Below, in pieces: positions 1 through 8,224 of a stretch of DNA of 64,000 bases; within the stretch, counting starts at the first letter, position 1, and the number at the start of each line of letters is the position of its first letter. The position numbers and the translations under genes were made by a program. Origin of the DNA: Bacteroidales bacterium UBA4360 (GTDB lineage: Bacteria > Bacteroidota > Bacteroidia > Bacteroidales > UBA932); the NCBI GenBank assembly GCA_002393945.1, contig DGSO01000032.1:1-64000 (forward strand), read 5' to 3'. The notes under the pieces are model-generated. The model saw nothing but the letters and a program-made list of their open reading frames with translations. It was not told the origin of the DNA and searched no databases.

Positions 1-10
1 TCAGGATAAG

Positions 11-66
11 ACAAAACCACCAAAATCGCCCTTCCAGAGCCAAAAGTGGTGGTTTGCGTGTATCAA
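11..66. repeat. Hairpin repeat, copy A (CAAACCACC/GGTGGTTTG family)
   Basis: An imperfect palindrome with arms of the type AAACCACC and GGTGGTTT, followed by GCGTGTATC. The same unit appears reverse-complemented at 3205-3260, and a diverged form is at 3274-3328. It is intergenic, and with copy B it brackets the first three genes. It could form a stem-loop in RNA and may act as a transcription terminator or be a non-autonomous mobile repeat; which one is inference. Confidence 0.7.
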
Positions 67-93
67 AACGGGCACCTGAAGCCGGAAAAGAAC

Positions 94-130
94 AACCCCC
101 GCGGCGGATTTCACAATCGGCCCGGGGGTT
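94..130. repeat. Intergenic hairpin with AACCCCC/GGGGGTT arms
   Basis: Seven-base complementary arms (94-100 and 124-130) around a 23-base GC-rich loop, just beyond the 3' end of the minus-strand YitT gene. It is followed by TGTATCAA, resembling the trailing bases of the neighbouring hairpin repeat. It may serve as that gene's terminator or belong to the repeat family; no T-run follows on either strand, so a classical intrinsic terminator is not clear. Confidence 0.4.
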
Positions 131-195
131 ATGTATAGAGTGTATCAATATTTATGTCTGACACGTAATATTACGAATACCGTGCCAAACATAAA

Positions 196-1107
196 TTATA
201 TTCTGCCTTTTGGATTCCAAAGTCCGTAAACTTCACTTACGTTGCCGGCGGTGATGAAACTGTGAAGATCGTTGTTGCGGATGTATGCCATGAGGTCAGA
301 GAACTCGTTCTGGGTAAGGAGGACCTGGATTTCCATGGATTTTTCGAGGGTGTATCCGCCGGTCACTTCATAGAGGGAGCAGCTTCTGCCCAGCTTTTCA
401 ATGATGAACCTGCGAATCTGGTCGTAGTCCTTGGATATGATGCATACCCTTTTCCTGCGGTTGAGGCTGGCGGTGAAGTAGTCAAGCGTAATACCGTTGA
501 TCCAGGTACCGATGATGCCGATGACAACAAGCCTGAACGGGTTGATTGCGAATGCCGTGCAGCAGATTACGACTCCGGCGATGCTCACGGACGTGCCTAT
601 GTCGAAGTGCAGGTACTTGTTCACTATCTTGGCCAGGATATCAAGGCCTCCAGTAGAAGCGTTGATATGGAAAAGTATGGTCTGGGATGCGCTAAGGATG
701 AGGACGAAGCAGATCAGGTCGAACCAGGGGTCGTTCATGAGGGAAGTGGCGCCGGGCTCCAGCAGGGTCTCGATGGGAAGGATTTTCTCCCACATGTCGA
801 TGAGCGGTCCCAGGATAAGGGCGGTGTAAACCGTCTTGGCACCGAACTCCTTGCCGATGAGAAGCCACGCCAGAATCAGCAGTATGGCGTTGATGATAAC
901 GATTACCTGCGACACCTTGATGCCGATTCCCGCCGCACTGAGAAGGTTGCCGATAACAATGGAAAGACCGGTTATGGACCCCACCACCAGCTTCGACGGC
1001 ATAAGGAAATAATAGACCGAAGCGGCTGCAATGGCCATTCCGCCCGTCATGATAATAAGCTCCTTCCAGAACTTCCAAGTGCCCAAGATACGGAGAATAT
1101 CTTTCAT
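196..1107 (-). CDS. YitT family membrane protein with DUF2179 C-terminal domain
   Basis: A 303-residue inner-membrane protein. Several hydrophobic segments fill roughly residues 18-205, and a soluble domain of about 80 residues at the C-terminus (from RRKRVCII, ending near SEVYG) matches the DUF2179 domain that closes YitT proteins. The family is thought to be transport-related, but the substrate is unknown. The gene is transcribed away from the HAD/antiporter pair and the two starts are 122 bases apart. The ATG at 1105-1107 is the natural start because a short charged N-terminus then leads into the first helix. The family call is from protein character and C-terminal similarity; function remains open. 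Confidence 0.85.
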   Translation of the reverse strand: MKDILRILGTWKFWKELIIMTGGMAIAAASVYYFLMPSKLVVGSITGLSIVIGNLLSAAGIGIKVSQVIVIINAILLILAWLLIGKEFGAKTVYTALILGPLIDMWEKILPIETLLEPGATSLMNDPWFDLICFVLILSASQTILFHINASTGGLDILAKIVNKYLHFDIGTSVSIAGVVICCTAFAINPFRLVVIGIIGTWINGITLDYFTASLNRRKRVCIISKDYDQIRRFIIEKLGRSCSLYEVTGGYTLEKSMEIQVLLTQNEFSDLMAYIRNNDLHSFITAGNVSEVYGLWNPKGRI

Positions 1108-1213
1108 TGTTTAATAGTTTTAGCATATAAAGGTAATGATTTTTTCGTATTATTACCATGTTCCGTGAAAAAATGTGAGTATTTGCTTCTGTGTCGGTTA
1201 TGTAAAAAAGAGT

Positions 1214-1221
1214 TATATTTG
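1214..1221 (+). promoter_or_regulatory. Bacteroidota -7 promoter element (TATATTTG)
   Basis: TATATTTG fits TAnnTTTG, and the HAD gene's ATG follows 8 bases after it. No TTTG at the expected -33 spacing was found, so the assignment rests on the -7 box and its place. Confidence 0.55.
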
Positions 1222-1229
1222 CAGACGAT

Positions 1230-1829
1230 ATGACCAGAGCAATAGTATTTGACATAGGCGGAGTCCTTGTAGACCTTGATACAAAGGCCTGCGTTGATGC
1301 TTTTATAGACAGCATGGGCTTTGAAACAATCACAGAGATTCTGGACCCCTGCCACCAGAAGGGCATCTTCGGCAATTTTGAGGAAGGCCTCGTAAGTGCC
1401 GATGAATTCCGCGCCTGGGTGCTGGAGCGCTCCCGTCCCGGCTGCAGGCCGGAGGACGTGGACCGCTGCATGTGGGCCCTACTCGTGGGAATGAACCCTG
1501 ACACGGCCGCCGCCGTCAAATCCGTTGCAGGCCGATATCCCCTATACCTCCTTTCCAACAACAATCCTATCAACATGCAGCGCTGCCATGCGGTGCTGGC
1601 CGAAAACGGCCTCGCAGACGCCTTCACCGGCGAATTCATCTCCTGCGACATGAAGATGCTCAAGCCATCGGCACAGTTTTACAACGAGGTTGTGCGCAGG
1701 CTGGGACTGGCCCCGGAGGAGATTCTCTTCATTGACGATTCCATCTCTAACGTGGAAGGGGCAAAGGCCGTGGACATCGATGCCAGGCTGTTTGTCCCGG
1801 GAACGCCTCTCGCAAACTTGCTGCCGTAG
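1230..1829 (+). CDS. HAD-superfamily phosphatase, YihX-like
   Basis: A 199-residue cytoplasmic HAD hydrolase. Motif I is FDIGGVLVD near residue 7: the nucleophile Asp is present, but the usual second Asp two residues on is Gly, as in the YihX-type subgroup (FDLGN) rather than classic DxD phosphatases. SNNNP supplies motif II, KPSAQFY the lysine motif III and FIDDSISN the acidic motif IV. Length is usual for the subfamily IA group. Only 3 bases separate it from the sugar-phosphate antiporter downstream, so the two are almost certainly cotranscribed. This suggests, as inference, that it dephosphorylates an imported or intracellular sugar phosphate; the exact substrate cannot be read from sequence. 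Confidence 0.85.
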   Translation: MTRAIVFDIGGVLVDLDTKACVDAFIDSMGFETITEILDPCHQKGIFGNFEEGLVSADEFRAWVLERSRPGCRPEDVDRCMWALLVGMNPDTAAAVKSVAGRYPLYLLSNNNPINMQRCHAVLAENGLADAFTGEFISCDMKMLKPSAQFYNEVVRRLGLAPEEILFIDDSISNVEGAKAVDIDARLFVPGTPLANLLP

Positions 1830-1832
1830 GAA

Positions 1833-3185
1833 ATGTCGCTGTACTCGTATTTCAGGATAAGCAAGCCGTCGGACAGGAAGGTGCCGCCGGAGGAAGTGGA
1901 TGCCTCTTACAGGCGTCTTCGCTCACGCACATTCTGGGGCGTAACCGTCGCCTATACAATGTACTACGTGTGCAGGATGACCCTTGGCGTAGTGAAGCAG
2001 CCGCTCATAGACGGCGGCGTGCTTACCGCCGGGCAGCTGGGCGTAATCGGCTCTGCTTTCTATTTCGTATATGCCGCCGGCAAGTTCTGCAACGGTTTCA
2101 TTGCCGATTACTGCAACATCCGCCGCTTCATGGCCGTCGGCATAGGGGTATCGGCAGTGCTGAACCTGCTGCTGGGAGTGCTTGGACTGCTGGACGGGCC
2201 GCTGGGCTTCGGGTCCATGCTCATGATGGTTTTCTTCGCCGTGCTCTGGGGCGTGAACGGCTGGATGCAGTCCATGGGATCGCCGCCCGGAACAATAAGC
2301 CTGTCCCGCTGGTTCCCGCTTTCCAGCCGCGGAACCATGTACAGCATATTCTCCTCCACCCCGCAGCTTGGAAAGGCCGTGTCCATGATCATGACCGGTT
2401 TCATAGTTGCAGCAGCGGGCTGGCAGTGGGGCTTCCTCGCCGCAGCGGTTGCGGGATTCGTCGGCCTTGCAGTCTCTTTGATATTCATCTATGACACCCC
2501 TGAAAGCCAGGGACTTCCCTCTGTGCAGGAACTCTCGGGAGAGCCTGTGAGAGAGATGGATAAAAAGCCCACCAAGGAGCTGCAGAAATGGGTGTTCAAG
2601 CATCCCGGAATCTGGGTTATAGCCATCTCCACGGCATTTTTGTACATTACCCAGCACGCAGTGAGCGACTGGGGCGTACTCTTCCTCCAGAAGCAGAAAG
2701 ACTTCTCCCTGGAGCGGGCGACGCAGATTATCGGCCTTGCCGAAATATTCGGCGTGGCGGGTAATCTCGCGGCTGGCTGGATGTCCGACGTGCTGTTCAA
2801 GGGCAACCGTTCAAGACCGGTGGTCATAGCCGGAATCCTGGCCATCCTGTCCCTTGCCGGCTTCCTGTTCCTGGGTGGCGGCTACTGGGCGAATATGACC
2901 TTCGTGGCACTGTTCAGCATGTCTTTCAGCGTGGTGTTCTGCATCGTTGCCGGCCTCATGGCGCTGGACTTCGTCCCGCGCAAGGCAACAGGCGCCGCCC
3001 TTGGCATCGTGGGTATCTCCAGCTATGCAGCAGCCGGTCTTCAGAGCATGGTTTCCGGCTTTCTCATCGGCGGTTACTCTGCCGGAAACGTATATAATTT
3101 CACTCCGGTTTCCATATTCTGGATCATCGCCTGCTTCCTGGCCTTCACCCTTCCGGTAATCGGCTGGAAATATCTGAGAAAATAA
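1833..3185 (+). CDS. MFS organophosphate:phosphate antiporter (GlpT/UhpT type)
   Basis: A 450-residue major-facilitator protein of the OPA family, which exchanges hexose 6-phosphates or glycerol 3-phosphate for inorganic phosphate at the inner membrane. Hydrophobic helices run through residues 35-215 and 255-445, split by a charged central loop (near PVREMDKKPTKELQ). The N-terminal RSRTFWGVTVAYTMYYVCR and the GWMQSMGSPPG stretch are typical of GlpT/UhpT-like carriers. It follows the HAD phosphatase by 3 bases, which fits a small sugar-phosphate salvage operon. The substrate is not determined. Downstream lie two copies of a hairpin repeat and then the convergent MATE gene. Confidence 0.88.
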   Translation: MSLYSYFRISKPSDRKVPPEEVDASYRRLRSRTFWGVTVAYTMYYVCRMTLGVVKQPLIDGGVLTAGQLGVIGSAFYFVYAAGKFCNGFIADYCNIRRFMAVGIGVSAVLNLLLGVLGLLDGPLGFGSMLMMVFFAVLWGVNGWMQSMGSPPGTISLSRWFPLSSRGTMYSIFSSTPQLGKAVSMIMTGFIVAAAGWQWGFLAAAVAGFVGLAVSLIFIYDTPESQGLPSVQELSGEPVREMDKKPTKELQKWVFKHPGIWVIAISTAFLYITQHAVSDWGVLFLQKQKDFSLERATQIIGLAEIFGVAGNLAAGWMSDVLFKGNRSRPVVIAGILAILSLAGFLFLGGGYWANMTFVALFSMSFSVVFCIVAGLMALDFVPRKATGAALGIVGISSYAAAGLQSMVSGFLIGGYSAGNVYNFTPVSIFWIIACFLAFTLPVIGWKYLRK

Positions 3186-3204
3186 GTATCCCGGCGCTGC
3201 CCGT

Positions 3205-3260
3205 GGATACACGCAAACCACCGCTTTTGGCTCTGGAACGGGGATTTTGGTGGTTTGGCG
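3205..3260. repeat. Hairpin repeat, copy B
   Basis: Nearly the reverse complement of the repeat at 11-66 (shared core CAGAGCCAAAAG and its complement), with CAAACCACC and GGTGGTTTG arms. It lies between the converging ends of the antiporter and MATE genes, where a bidirectional terminator would be expected. Confidence 0.7.
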
Positions 3261-3273
3261 GCATTTAAACATG

Positions 3274-3328
3274 GCCAAACCACCGTTTTCGGCCTCTGGT
3301 GCGCGAAAACGGTGGTTTGAATGTATCC
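3274..3328. repeat. Hairpin repeat, copy C (diverged)
   Basis: Same arms as copies A and B (CCAAACCACC ... GGTGGTTTGAATGTATCC) with a different loop (TTTTCGGCCTCTGGTGCGCGAAAA, itself partly palindromic). It sits 13 bases after copy B and ends 3 bases before the MATE stop codon. Confidence 0.65.
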
Positions 3329-3330
3329 AA

Positions 3331-4770
3331 CTAATGCCGGGAGCCGCCAAGGTAGGGTAGGGACCGGCGGCGGAGGGTGAGGTATGCCGCACGTATTGCC
3401 AGATGCATGAAATAGGCGGCCATGAGGATGTGGATGGCGGTTTCCGGTGTAGCAGAGCCGGTGCTGCCAGAAGATGTACTGCCGGCCAGCGCTATGCCGA
3501 TGAACCATACGGCAAAAAAGCCCACGGCGCACAGCAGGGTGGAATTGCGAAGGTCACGGCTGGCGGTTGCGCCGATATATATCCCGTCCCAGATGAATGC
3601 CGGACAGCCGATGAGCGGCATCATAAGCAGCCACGGAATGAACTCCATGCCCGCTTCAATTACTGCCGGGTCCGATGTCATGAGCCCGAAGAGCGCCTTT
3701 CCGCCGGCTCCGTAAACCAGCATGAACAGCGCAGTGACGCCGAGCCCCCACAGGAAAGTCTGCCTTACCGTGGAGCGTACGCCGTCCAGGGACTCCTCGC
3801 CGATAAACCGCCCCGTCAGTGCCTCCCCGGCGTATGCGAACCCGTCCGTGAAATAGCTGAAAATCATCAACAGCTTCATGAGTATGGTACTCACCGCCAG
3901 CATAAGGTCTCCATACCGCGCACTAATAACGGTAAAGCCGATATACACCGCAATCATCCCCACCGACCTCAGAAACAGGTCCCGGTTCATCCTGAAGAAC
4001 CCGTCCCCGCCGGATTTCGGGCCGATTTTTCGTCCGCGCACCTCATTTTCTGCCGCCGTGCCGGAAAAACGGCCGATTTTCCGTCCGTGCTGCGGGAAGC
4101 ACTGCCGATACCGCCGCAGCGCAGCCGCCGTGCAGTACGCGAAACCGCTCCACTGGGCAATCACGGTGCCGATGGCAATTCCCTTGAACCCCAGCGGCGT
4201 CTGAGTTGCCAGGACGATGGACAGGACGATGTTGAGGAAGTTCACGAGGACATCGGCAGTCATGGGCCTCACGGAATCCTGCATGCCGATGAACCATCCC
4301 TTGAAAGCGAAGAGCGACAGCGTTGCCGGAGCCGCCCAGATGCGTATGTAGAAGTACTGGGATGCCAGCTGACGCACTTCCGGCGAGCATTTCACCACCA
4401 GGAATGCGCCCTGCACCACCAGCCACTGCACCAGTATAAGCGCCAGCCCGGACAGTAGGGCAATCCTCAATGCACGGAGGAGGATGTTGCCTATAGGAGA
4501 TTCCTCGACTTCGCTCGGAATGACAGACGTGGCTCTTCCGTAGGCTTGGGCCGTCAGGCCGCCCGTGCCGGCGCGGAGAAAGGCGAAGTTCCAGTAGAGG
4601 AGGTCGAAGAGCATCGTCCCGACGGAGATGCCGCCTATGAGCGCTGCCGATGAAAAATCTGCCGCCAGATGCCCTGCAACGGCGATGTCGACCATGCCCA
4701 CGAGCGGCACGGTGATGTTTGCCAGGATGGAGGGAATGGCAAGGCGGAGGATTTCCTTATGCAGTTTCAT
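3331..4770 (-). CDS. MATE family efflux transporter (DinF-like) carrying two in-frame repeat insertions
   Basis: A 479-residue inner-membrane MATE protein of the DinF-like branch: an N-terminus of the form RLAIPSILANITVPLVGMVD, two six-helix bundles, and a C-terminal MHLAIRAAYLTLR. Such carriers export cationic or organic compounds using a sodium or proton gradient; this one's substrate is unknown. Two stretches look extra to the fold. One reads VIPSEVEES (DNA 4497-4525) and is a copy of the dispersed CTCGACTTCGCTCG repeat. The other, between the two bundles, contains GRKIG twice (DNA direct repeats at 4020-4036 and 4071-4087). Both keep the frame and lie in loops, so the protein may still work. 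The start at 4770 puts the MKLHKEI N-terminus before helix 1. Confidence 0.88.
   Translation of the reverse strand: MKLHKEILRLAIPSILANITVPLVGMVDIAVAGHLAADFSSAALIGGISVGTMLFDLLYWNFAFLRAGTGGLTAQAYGRATSVIPSEVEESPIGNILLRALRIALLSGLALILVQWLVVQGAFLVVKCSPEVRQLASQYFYIRIWAAPATLSLFAFKGWFIGMQDSVRPMTADVLVNFLNIVLSIVLATQTPLGFKGIAIGTVIAQWSGFAYCTAAALRRYRQCFPQHGRKIGRFSGTAAENEVRGRKIGPKSGGDGFFRMNRDLFLRSVGMIAVYIGFTVISARYGDLMLAVSTILMKLLMIFSYFTDGFAYAGEALTGRFIGEESLDGVRSTVRQTFLWGLGVTALFMLVYGAGGKALFGLMTSDPAVIEAGMEFIPWLLMMPLIGCPAFIWDGIYIGATASRDLRNSTLLCAVGFFAVWFIGIALAGSTSSGSTGSATPETAIHILMAAYFMHLAIRAAYLTLRRRSLPYLGGSRH
4020..4087. repeat. 51-base-period direct repeat inside the MATE gene
   Basis: GGCCGATTTTTCGTCCG at 4020-4036 recurs with one change at 4071-4087, 51 bases (17 codons) apart. 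It encodes the two GRKIG segments in the loop between the two halves of the transporter. Confidence 0.7.
4497..4525 (-). repeat. Dispersed CTCGACTTCGCTCG repeat, copy 1 (inside MATE gene)
   Basis: GAGATTCCTCGACTTCGCTC continuing GGAATGACAG. It matches copies at 4773-4804, 10712-10740 and 21614-21644 apart from single-base changes, and is translated in frame as part of the MATE protein. Confidence 0.85.
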
Positions 4771-4772
4771 GT

Positions 4773-4804
4773 GAGATTTCTCGACTTCGCTCGAAATGAC
4801 AAAA
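4773..4804 (-). repeat. Dispersed CTCGACTTCGCTCG repeat, copy 2 (intergenic)
   Basis: GAGATTTCTCGACTTCGCTC continuing GAAATGACAAAA fills most of the gap between the MATE start codon and the rsgA stop codon, in the same orientation as copy 1. Confidence 0.85.
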
Positions 4805-4806
4805 AA

Positions 4807-5745
4807 TCAACGGAATTTTTTGTCTTCTTCCAACATTCCAAGGTAGGAGTTGTAGCGCTCGGGGGCTATTTCGCCGGCGTCGAGGGCGGCTTTGACGGCG
4901 CATCCGGGCTCGTGCGTGTGGGTGCACGGAGTGAAGCGGCAGCCCTCCGAAACACGCAGCATCTCTGGGAAGTAACGCGCAATCTCCTCCTTCTCAACAT
5001 CCACCAGGCCGAAGCCCCTGATGCCAGGGGAGTCGATGACATAACCGCCCGAAGCCAGGGGGTACATCTCGTACAGCGATGTGGTATGTTTGCCTTGGAG
5101 GTGCGCAAGGGATATTTCTCCAATCTTTGGATCAAGGGAAGGGTCAAGAGCCTTGATGAGCGAAGATTTCCCAACGCCGGATTCGCCCGAAAACAGGTTC
5201 ACGCAGCCGTTGCAGGCCCTGCGGATTTCATCAATGCCCTCACCGGTGCGCACGGATGTTTCTATGACGGGATATCCGGCGCCCTCATATATTTCCCGGA
5301 AACGGGCAATCTGCTCCGGCGCAACATCCCTGTAGAGGTCTGTCTTTGAGAGGACGATTGTGGCCGGAATGCCGTAAAGCTCGCATGTGACCAGTATGCG
5401 GTCCAGGAATGGGAGTTTCACTTCCGGAAACAGCAGGGACACGATGAGATAGGCCCTGTCTACGTTTGCGGCAATGATATGCGCCTGGCGCGAAAGGTTG
5501 GTGGAACGCCGAATCACATAGTTTCTGCGGGGAAGAATCTCCGTGATTACGGCCATGCCGTCAGGACCGTCGGAATCCCACTCATACCGCACCCTGTCTC
5601 CTACGGCGATGGGGTTGGTTATTTCGCTGGCCTTGAGGCGTATTTTACCCCTCAGGACAGCGGGAAACACGTCCCATGATGGAAGTGCCGACAGCAGGTA
5701 ATGGCTGCCGGCATTCTTTACTACGGTTGCTTCCTGAAGACTCAT
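4807..5745 (-). CDS. rsgA: Ribosome small subunit-dependent GTPase A
   Basis: A 312-residue circularly permuted GTPase that checks late 30S subunit maturation. An OB-fold N-terminus (residues 1-75) precedes the G domain, in which the motif order is permuted: SKTD (G4) at 133-136, the P-loop GESGVGKS at 187-194, and DSPGIR (G3) at 238-243. The C-terminal zinc-binding set is Cys269, Cys274, His276 and Cys282. Length is usual. Its ATG overlaps the stop of the upstream glucanotransferase gene by 4 bases (ATGA), indicating translational coupling. Confidence 0.97.
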   Translation of the reverse strand: MSLQEATVVKNAGSHYLLSALPSWDVFPAVLRGKIRLKASEITNPIAVGDRVRYEWDSDGPDGMAVITEILPRRNYVIRRSTNLSRQAHIIAANVDRAYLIVSLLFPEVKLPFLDRILVTCELYGIPATIVLSKTDLYRDVAPEQIARFREIYEGAGYPVIETSVRTGEGIDEIRRACNGCVNLFSGESGVGKSSLIKALDPSLDPKIGEISLAHLQGKHTTSLYEMYPLASGGYVIDSPGIRGFGLVDVEKEEIARYFPEMLRVSEGCRFTPCTHTHEPGCAVKAALDAGEIAPERYNSYLGMLEEDKKFR

Positions 5746-8171
5746 AGGCCGCGTCCGGCGTCCTCTGCGAGAGAACGGATATGGGCGTTCAGGCCATCAT
5801 TGCCGATAAGGCTTTCCAGCGTGCAGTGCATGCGGTAGCGCCAGTAGTGGCGGGGAATTGCCGGGATGTTGATGCGCTCGTCGGCGGGATTGCCGGAGTA
5901 ACGCACGTCGCCGTCCGTTGCCAGATAGTCCTGCAGGGGCAGGATGGAAAGCATTGCAGGGGACTTCATGTGGGCACCTACAATCATATCGGCAACCCAG
6001 GGTTCGCAGAAATAGGGGGCGTCGCCGCTCTGGCCCAGGATTTCGTTGTAGTAGCGCTGGGTGAGGGCACGGTCCTCTTCCCACCATGCGCGGATGGGGG
6101 AGGTGTCGTGCGTTCCGGTGGCGCATACGCACCAGTACGGGTAGTTCTCCGTGTGGCCGAAAGCTTCGCGGGGGTCCTTCGGCATTCTCTGGATTTCCAG
6201 CGAGAGGATGTTGAGGTCTGCCATCACCGATGCCACGCAGCCCGGTATCATGCCGAGGTCTTCACCGCAGGCAAGCATGCCGGTGGAACGCAGCAGGGCG
6301 GGGAGTTTCTTCATGGCGGTTTCGCGCCAGAAGTCGTCGTGCCTGTGCCAGAAGAAGTCCTCCGAGAGGCGGTTGTAGCGGTCTTTCAGCTCCCAGCTGA
6401 GGGATGCGTAGACCGATGTCTTCTCTCCGCTGATGCGCGGGTGCCAGTACCCCTTGCGGCGCGGATCCTCCACGAAGAGGACGTCCGTCCCGGAGCCCTG
6501 GTGAGGGTCGAAGCCCTGGCCGCGGAGCTCGTCTTCGGAGTAGGGAAGGGCGGGCGAGAAATGCCCCAGGAGGCCGCTCTTGTGCGGAACGGGAATCTCC
6601 CAGATGCGGAAGAATCCAAGGATATGGTCGATGCGGAAGGCGTCGAAGTATTCGGCCATCTTGCCCATCCTGGCTTTCCACCAGGCGTAGCCGTCCTTTG
6701 CCATTTCTTCCCAGTTGTATGTGGGGAAGCCCCAGTTCTGGCCGTCCTCGGCGAAGGCATCCGGCGGTGCTCCGGCCTGGCTGTCCATGTGGAAGAGTTC
6801 CGGGTGCTGCCAGGCATCGGCACTAACGCGGGAAACGCCGATGGGGAGGTCTCCCTTGATGGCGACGCCGTGCAAGTGGGCGTAGTGGACGGCATCGCGC
6901 AGTTGTGCGTCCAGGATGAACTGCAGGTAGCAGTAGAAGCCGACCTCGGCGGAGTGCCCCTCGGCAAAATTCTTCACGGCCTGGGCCTTGTATGTCCTGA
7001 GGGTTTTCCATGTGCTGAAATCCGGGGTGCCGTAGATGTCCCTGAGGACGCTGAAAACGGCATAGGGCAGCAGCCAGGCGCTGTTTTTCTTTACGAACTC
7101 CTGATATTCTGTCGATGCGAGAACCTTCTCTCCCTTCGCGCTTTTGTACAGCTTGCGGAGGTATTCCAGCTTGCAGGAGTTGACGGCCTCGTAGTCCTCT
7201 GCGCCGAGGGCTTCAAGTTCTGCCTGTTTGGCCTTGTAGGCGGCATCCTTGCGCACTCCGGCGGCGGGAAGGTTGATGAATTGCGGATGCAGGGCGAAGG
7301 AGCTCACTGCGTTGTACGGATAGGAGTCCTGCCATGTATGTGTCATGGTGGTGTCGTTGATGGGAAGGAGCTGGATGATGTTCTGTCCGGCTTTCACTGC
7401 CCAGTCCACGAGCTTTTTGATATCGTTGAATTCTCCCACGCCGAAGCTGTCTTCCGTCTTGAGGGAGAATACCGGAACGGCTACGCCGGCGCCTCTCCAC
7501 GGGACGGTGGGGAAGGTGGGGGCGAGGTCTGCGATGACAAGTTTCTCTCCCTTGGGAGGGACCTCGGCGAAGAAATGGTTGGGGCCCTCTTCCCAGTGGC
7601 GGATTTCGAGGGTCTTGCTGTCTGCGATGACGAATTTGTATTCGACGGGCTCGTCAAGGTTCAGCGAGACGGACCACCATGGGGCACGGGCATCGGAAAG
7701 AAGGATGACCTTGTCCCAGTTCCCCAGCACCTTGCCGGTTCCCACTATGCCCACGGATTCATTGCTCCTGACCTCCGGAGCGGGAATTTCGAAGGTGACG
7801 TTTCCGTCGGCCGATGCTCCCGTGCGGGGATTCCTGAAGGAGGCGCCGTCGGGGCGGCGGAAGATGACTTCGCTGAACGCGCTGCTGTAGAATGCCGAAT
7901 TGGAAGGCCGCTCGTTCCAGCGGTTCCTGACGATTATGAGGCTCTTTCCGGTAACGGTGAGGCGATGATCCCTCCATTCCTTGCGGACGACGGCTCCGTC
8001 GCGGACTATTTCGAAGCCGTACCTGTCTTCAGCGTGGATGTCACGCCCGGTGAGCATGATCTGCCAGAGGCCTCCGAATGAGTATTCCATGGGAATCCTG
8101 CGCCTGCCCAGAACGAGTCTCACGCTCTCTCCCCAATTTGTATGGTAATGAAGTTGAATGTTGACGGTCAT
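5742..8171 (-). CDS. malQ: 4-alpha-glucanotransferase (amylomaltase, GH77) with N-terminal starch-binding modules
   Basis: An 809-residue disproportionating enzyme that transfers alpha-1,4-glucan segments in glycogen or maltodextrin metabolism. The first 230 or so residues contain two carbohydrate-binding-like stretches (the second around NESVGIVGTGKVLGNWD resembles a CBM20). The GH77 catalytic domain follows: nucleophile Asp515 in FRIDH, acid/base Glu637 in CGEDLG, and Asp689 in THDTSP. The large N-terminal extension is common in Bacteroidota amylomaltases and in plant DPE2. It is the first gene of a two-gene unit with rsgA and is divergent from the SUI1 gene across a 53-base gap that carries a -7 box for each direction. 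Confidence 0.94.
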   Translation of the reverse strand: MTVNIQLHYHTNWGESVRLVLGRRRIPMEYSFGGLWQIMLTGRDIHAEDRYGFEIVRDGAVVRKEWRDHRLTVTGKSLIIVRNRWNERPSNSAFYSSAFSEVIFRRPDGASFRNPRTGASADGNVTFEIPAPEVRSNESVGIVGTGKVLGNWDKVILLSDARAPWWSVSLNLDEPVEYKFVIADSKTLEIRHWEEGPNHFFAEVPPKGEKLVIADLAPTFPTVPWRGAGVAVPVFSLKTEDSFGVGEFNDIKKLVDWAVKAGQNIIQLLPINDTTMTHTWQDSYPYNAVSSFALHPQFINLPAAGVRKDAAYKAKQAELEALGAEDYEAVNSCKLEYLRKLYKSAKGEKVLASTEYQEFVKKNSAWLLPYAVFSVLRDIYGTPDFSTWKTLRTYKAQAVKNFAEGHSAEVGFYCYLQFILDAQLRDAVHYAHLHGVAIKGDLPIGVSRVSADAWQHPELFHMDSQAGAPPDAFAEDGQNWGFPTYNWEEMAKDGYAWWKARMGKMAEYFDAFRIDHILGFFRIWEIPVPHKSGLLGHFSPALPYSEDELRGQGFDPHQGSGTDVLFVEDPRRKGYWHPRISGEKTSVYASLSWELKDRYNRLSEDFFWHRHDDFWRETAMKKLPALLRSTGMLACGEDLGMIPGCVASVMADLNILSLEIQRMPKDPREAFGHTENYPYWCVCATGTHDTSPIRAWWEEDRALTQRYYNEILGQSGDAPYFCEPWVADMIVGAHMKSPAMLSILPLQDYLATDGDVRYSGNPADERINIPAIPRHYWRYRMHCTLESLIGNDGLNAHIRSLAEDAGRGL

Positions 8172-8189
8172 AGTTTATGTTTTAACTCT

Positions 8190-8197
8190 CAAAGTTA
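8190..8197 (-). promoter_or_regulatory. -7 promoter element for the glucanotransferase gene
   Basis: On the minus strand this reads TAACTTTG, matching TAnnTTTG, 18 bases before the ATG at 8171. It is one half of a divergent promoter pair. Confidence 0.6.
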
Positions 8198-8209
8198 CTA
8201 AAAAAAGCG

Positions 8210-8217
8210 TAACTTTG
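8210..8217 (+). promoter_or_regulatory. -7 promoter element for the SUI1 gene
   Basis: TAACTTTG with the ATG of the SUI1 gene only 7 bases further on, so the transcript probably has almost no leader. The two divergent -7 boxes are 12 bases apart. Confidence 0.6.
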
Positions 8218-8224
8218 CAGAACT

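Noticed and set aside
113..124. The 12-mer ACAATCGGCCCG shared with 25783-25794
   Set aside because: The flanks do not match beyond the 12 bases, so chance or a very short common motif is more likely than a repeat family.
262..1233. A 323-codon plus-strand frame opposite the YitT gene
   Set aside because: The minus-strand YitT reading has clear membrane helices and a DUF2179 end; the plus frame has neither motif nor promoter.
5781..8081. A 766-codon open frame on the plus strand opposite the glucanotransferase gene
   Set aside because: It mirrors the GH77 gene, has no start signals or family motifs, and comes from GC-rich codon bias that keeps the antisense frame open.
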